Assembly (NCBI GenBank): GCA_902767395.1
Contig: CACXHI010000026.1
Coordinates: 1-5,066, forward strand
Source: Oscillospiraceae bacterium
Lineage (GTDB): Bacteria > Bacillota > Clostridia > Oscillospirales > Oscillospiraceae
Reading direction: 5' to 3'
DNA: 5,066 bases
Positions 4,901 to 5,066 of this stretch are shown here, one piece after another (position 1 is the first letter of the stretch; the number at the start of each line of letters is the position of its first letter). Under the pieces are notes generated by a model that worked only from the letters and a program-made list of their open reading frames with translations, had not been told where the DNA came from and searched no databases. The translations under genes and the position numbers were made by a program.

Positions 4901-5066
4901 ACAATCTCTCAGGCAAGGTCAAGTGCTATGTTGCAAATTACATCAACGATAACGGAACAGTCAAGTATTCCTATGCAATTGGAACAAACGTGGATGCCTA
5001 CGTCTATGCCGTTGGCTACATCAAGGTTGTAAACGCACAGGGTGAAGCAGAGATTCTGTATTCAAA
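1948..5066 (+). CDS. Secreted multi-domain surface protein with four FMN_bind-like repeats, 3' end missing
   Basis: The frame is open through 1039 codons to the window edge. Residues 1-25 form a signal peptide: MIKK, a hydrophobic core and a probable signal peptidase I site after SAFA. Cys11 is not in a proper lipobox. Residues 34-137, 157-258, 260-369 and about 375-460 are four FMN_bind-like domains. The acceptor motif D-A-[VI]-S-[SG]-A-T ends at Thr111, Thr232 and Thr446, and is degenerate (N-A-E-A-G-A-E, 340-346) in the third. Residues 474-721 are two units with F-x-W, A-T-C, C-x-x-C-G and G-H-x-W-G-E motifs; 722-758 is a shorter relative. An MBG-like domain (759-833), a divergent InlB-type repeat (834-901) and part of a further module (911-1039) follow. 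In known systems ApbE links FMN to the motif Thr in secreted redox proteins. Flavinylation and electron transfer here are inference. The alternative is a structural adhesin whose FMN_bind folds no longer hold flavin. No anchor is visible because the C-terminus is missing. Confidence 0.93.
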   Translation, partial: MIKKVLALVTCLLLVFSLVPISAFAVTGNHIAADGTYTSKLQGYKKGEAKSDYTATLNVVVKNGKFSSLYVTNYSKDKMLTAFNASGYEKFLNNDACVTVVEAVDAVSSATTGTRPDKNKKYSINLVDAMISALNKAPDSGNTSSGDVESPESDEVLVAPLYGYKEGELKYTATLNLGIKDDKIQNIWLSDYSSDKMQESLSAANYSQFLGIDATVAAVKSVSDLDAVSGATKIGLNGDKNAKYSISLVDSLIIALKRSDVYTASVKGQKVKSGRVKETYTATLNAVVDDGKILGIWLTDYKDDKIVKKVFANTGYTAFIDIEATEAAVNAAAKTSAVKNAEAGAELTTSKEYSMNLVQGMLEIVGQVPVPAPETFLTGSASADNNKYQLTVTVGMKDGKISSLSAQDVNANANWSSVVSAALDKLLGKTATEAETLSVDAISSATRYSATFYSAVCNALGTQSTDLSKTLSSEPTFVWSDDLSSATVNVSYKNGDTAQYNAEVTRQVKTEATCSAEGSATYTATAHIDTVDGIQVFTSTRTSVLAKLAHSPAEAVRENVTEATCTEDGAYDEVIRCEICGELLESTHHTVAALGHAWGEPEFRWNGTESVYAVFTCANDDTHQETVSCTLDVETTAATCTETGAQVFTATASFAGNSYTDFKTVVLEKLAHSPAEAVRENVTEATCTEDGAYDEVIRCEICGELLESTHHAVEALGHRWGEWTVVKEPTYDEEGLQQRVCENDAAHVETETIARLARTDLSAAVVVLSETKLIYDGTPQSVTASVTLDGLTLVEGTDYTLTGNTQTESGVYTATVHGIGAYEGAVSARWRITKNCTVTSYVNGKIKTSQHEETTSATVRAAAVAGKKFSHWEVDGVRVSTSARYSFIVLRDTEITAVYVDEANEVAEEAVLSLTAGKTTYNGKNAIGFNFTHSVPQGYTVQEIGLLYATNKLVGADTTRAGYATVNLLENQDYGVSDVESALKNNLSGKVKCYVANYINDNGTVKYSYAIGTNVDAYVYAVGYIKVVNAQGEAEILYS
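2047..2358 (+). repeat. FMN_bind-like repeat 1 (residues 34-137)
   Basis: The domain begins DGTYTSKLQGY, runs through DYTATLNVVVKNGK and TNYSKDKM, and reaches the acceptor motif DAVSSAT at residues 105-111 (2260-2280), then YSINLVDAMISAL. Thr111 is the predicted flavin attachment site. A lysine/asparagine-rich loop lies between the motif and the last helix, where canonical domains have a short T-S turn. Confidence 0.78.
2416..2721 (+). repeat. FMN_bind-like repeat 2 (residues 157-258)
   Basis: It aligns with repeat 1 through KYTATLNLGIKDDK, LSDYSSDKM, DAVSGAT (226-232, 2623-2643) and KYSISLVDSLIIAL. It has the most canonical SGAT acceptor motif of the four; Thr232 is the predicted attachment residue. 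Confidence 0.8.
2725..3054 (+). repeat. FMN_bind-like repeat 3 (residues 260-369), acceptor motif degenerate
   Basis: The scaffold is retained (TYTATLNAVVDDGK, LTDYKDDKI, KEYSMNLVQGML). At the acceptor position the sequence reads NAEAGAE (340-346, 2965-2985): Asp becomes Asn, Ser becomes Ala and the acceptor Thr becomes Glu. This copy probably cannot be flavinylated covalently and may be structural. Confidence 0.72.
3070..3327 (+). repeat. FMN_bind-like repeat 4 (residues 375-460)
   Basis: This shorter copy reads YQLTVTVGMKDGKISSL and then DAISSAT (440-446, 3265-3285), followed at once by RYSATFYSAVCNAL. It lacks the extra loop of repeats 1-3 and is closest to the standard FMN_bind layout. 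Thr446 is the predicted attachment residue. Confidence 0.75.
3367..3744 (+). repeat. Cys/His surface repeat unit 1 (residues 474-599)
   Basis: The unit opens with EPTFVW (474-479), passes through TEATC (Cys515) and a TYTATA strand, then LAHS, ATCTEDG (Cys565), RCEICG (Cys577, Cys580) and LGHAWGE. Units of this type recur in secreted proteins of gut Clostridia. The CxxCG could bind metal or form a disulfide. It is not a heme motif because no His follows the second Cys directly. Confidence 0.7.
3586..3747 (+). repeat. Direct DNA repeat, copy A (162 bp)
   Basis: By manual alignment this segment differs from copy B (3952-4113, offset 366 bases) at 14 of 162 positions. The first 129 bases differ at only five positions, all third-codon and silent, so 43 consecutive residues (547-589) are identical to 669-711. 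Confidence 0.95.
3745..4110 (+). repeat. Cys/His surface repeat unit 2 (residues 600-721)
   Basis: The second unit has the same order: EPEFRW (600-605), AATC (Cys640), LAHS, ATCTEDG (Cys687), RCEICG (Cys699, Cys702) and LGHRWGE. Its first half has diverged from unit 1 while its second half is almost identical, showing mixed age or local homogenisation. Confidence 0.72.
3952..4113 (+). repeat. Direct DNA repeat, copy B (162 bp)
   Basis: This is the second copy of the segment at 3586-3747, in the same orientation and reading frame. Divergence rises sharply in the last 33 bases, which hold nine of the 14 differences, including the only amino acid changes. Confidence 0.95.
4111..4221 (+). repeat. 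Short diverged surface repeat (residues 722-758)
   Basis: EWTVVKEPTYDEEG followed by RVCENDAAHVETETI resembles the half-units with pattern W-x-V-x-x-x-P-T-x-x-x-x-G and C-x-x-D/N-x-x-H-x-E common in the same class of surface proteins. It has a single Cys (741) and probably links the Cys/His units to the immunoglobulin-like region. Confidence 0.55.
4222..4446 (+). other. MBG-like immunoglobulin-fold domain (residues 759-833)
   Basis: The pattern is Y-D-G-T-P near 776-780, then LVEGTDYTLTG, SGVYTATVHGIGAYEG and a closing RWRIT. This matches the beta-rich bacterial MBG/YDG-type repeats found in surface adhesins. It probably acts as a spacer or stalk. The family name is given from pattern memory only. 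Confidence 0.55.
4447..4650 (+). other. Divergent InlB B-repeat-like domain (residues 834-901)
   Basis: CTVTSYVNGK, AGKKFSHWEVDG, YSFIV and DTEITAVYVD give the order seen in divergent InlB/Listeria-Bacteroides-type repeats: strand, G-x-x-F-x-x-W, then a terminal A-V-Y strand. The role is likely structural at the cell surface. Confidence 0.55.
4678..5066 (+). other. C-terminal module, incomplete (residues 911-1039)
   Basis: VPQGYTVQEIGLLYATNK near 936-953 and the later AYVYAVGYIKV with NAQGEAEILYS resemble a beta-rich module I have seen near the ends of Clostridia surface proteins, with the pattern G-Y-T-V-x-E-x-G and Y-x-x-G-Y. Its function is unknown to me. The frame leaves the window here, so any anchor or S-layer homology domain would lie beyond. 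Confidence 0.4.

Overview
The window looks like chromosomal DNA from a Gram-positive anaerobe of the Bacillota, most likely a gut Clostridia/Oscillospiraceae-type organism. The reasons are strong AGGAGG-type ribosome binding sites, sigma-A-like promoters with 17-base spacers, and a large secreted protein built from the cysteine/histidine repeats and immunoglobulin-like modules typical of gut Clostridia surface proteins. The assignment is inferred from style, not from a database match.

Left part, minus strand: the first 127 codons of glmS (glucosamine-6-phosphate synthase) run off the left edge. The gene has its own promoter and a short leader with no room for a glmS ribozyme. Upstream in the same direction lies a complete dapA (4-hydroxy-tetrahydrodipicolinate synthase). 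The longer in-frame start is rejected because a ribosome binding site fixes the start six codons further in. Both enzymes feed cell-wall precursors: GlmS makes the amino sugar, DapA opens the diaminopimelate/lysine branch.

Middle, about 1409-1947: a divergent intergenic region. On the plus strand there is a near-consensus promoter (TTGACA, 17 bases, TACAAT) followed by an untranslated leader of about 290 bases. The leader holds several clean hairpins, a U7 tract and two copies of GGTTAGC that compete for one complementary GCTAACC. This could be a regulated (attenuator or riboswitch-like) leader, or a small RNA that ends at the U tract. It matches no riboswitch class I can recognise.

Right part, plus strand, from 1948 to the window end: one very long open frame (1039 codons visible, no stop). 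It encodes a secreted protein with a signal peptide, four tandem FMN_bind-like domains, two units of about 125 residues carrying ATC...CxxCG motifs, a shorter related unit, an MBG-like domain, a divergent InlB-type repeat and part of a further C-terminal module. Flavin-acceptor motifs D-A-[VI]-S-[SG]-A-T are intact in FMN repeats 1, 2 and 4 and lost in repeat 3. The most attractive reading is an extracellular multi-flavin redox protein displayed on the cell surface by an adhesin-like stalk. This is the main point of interest in the window.
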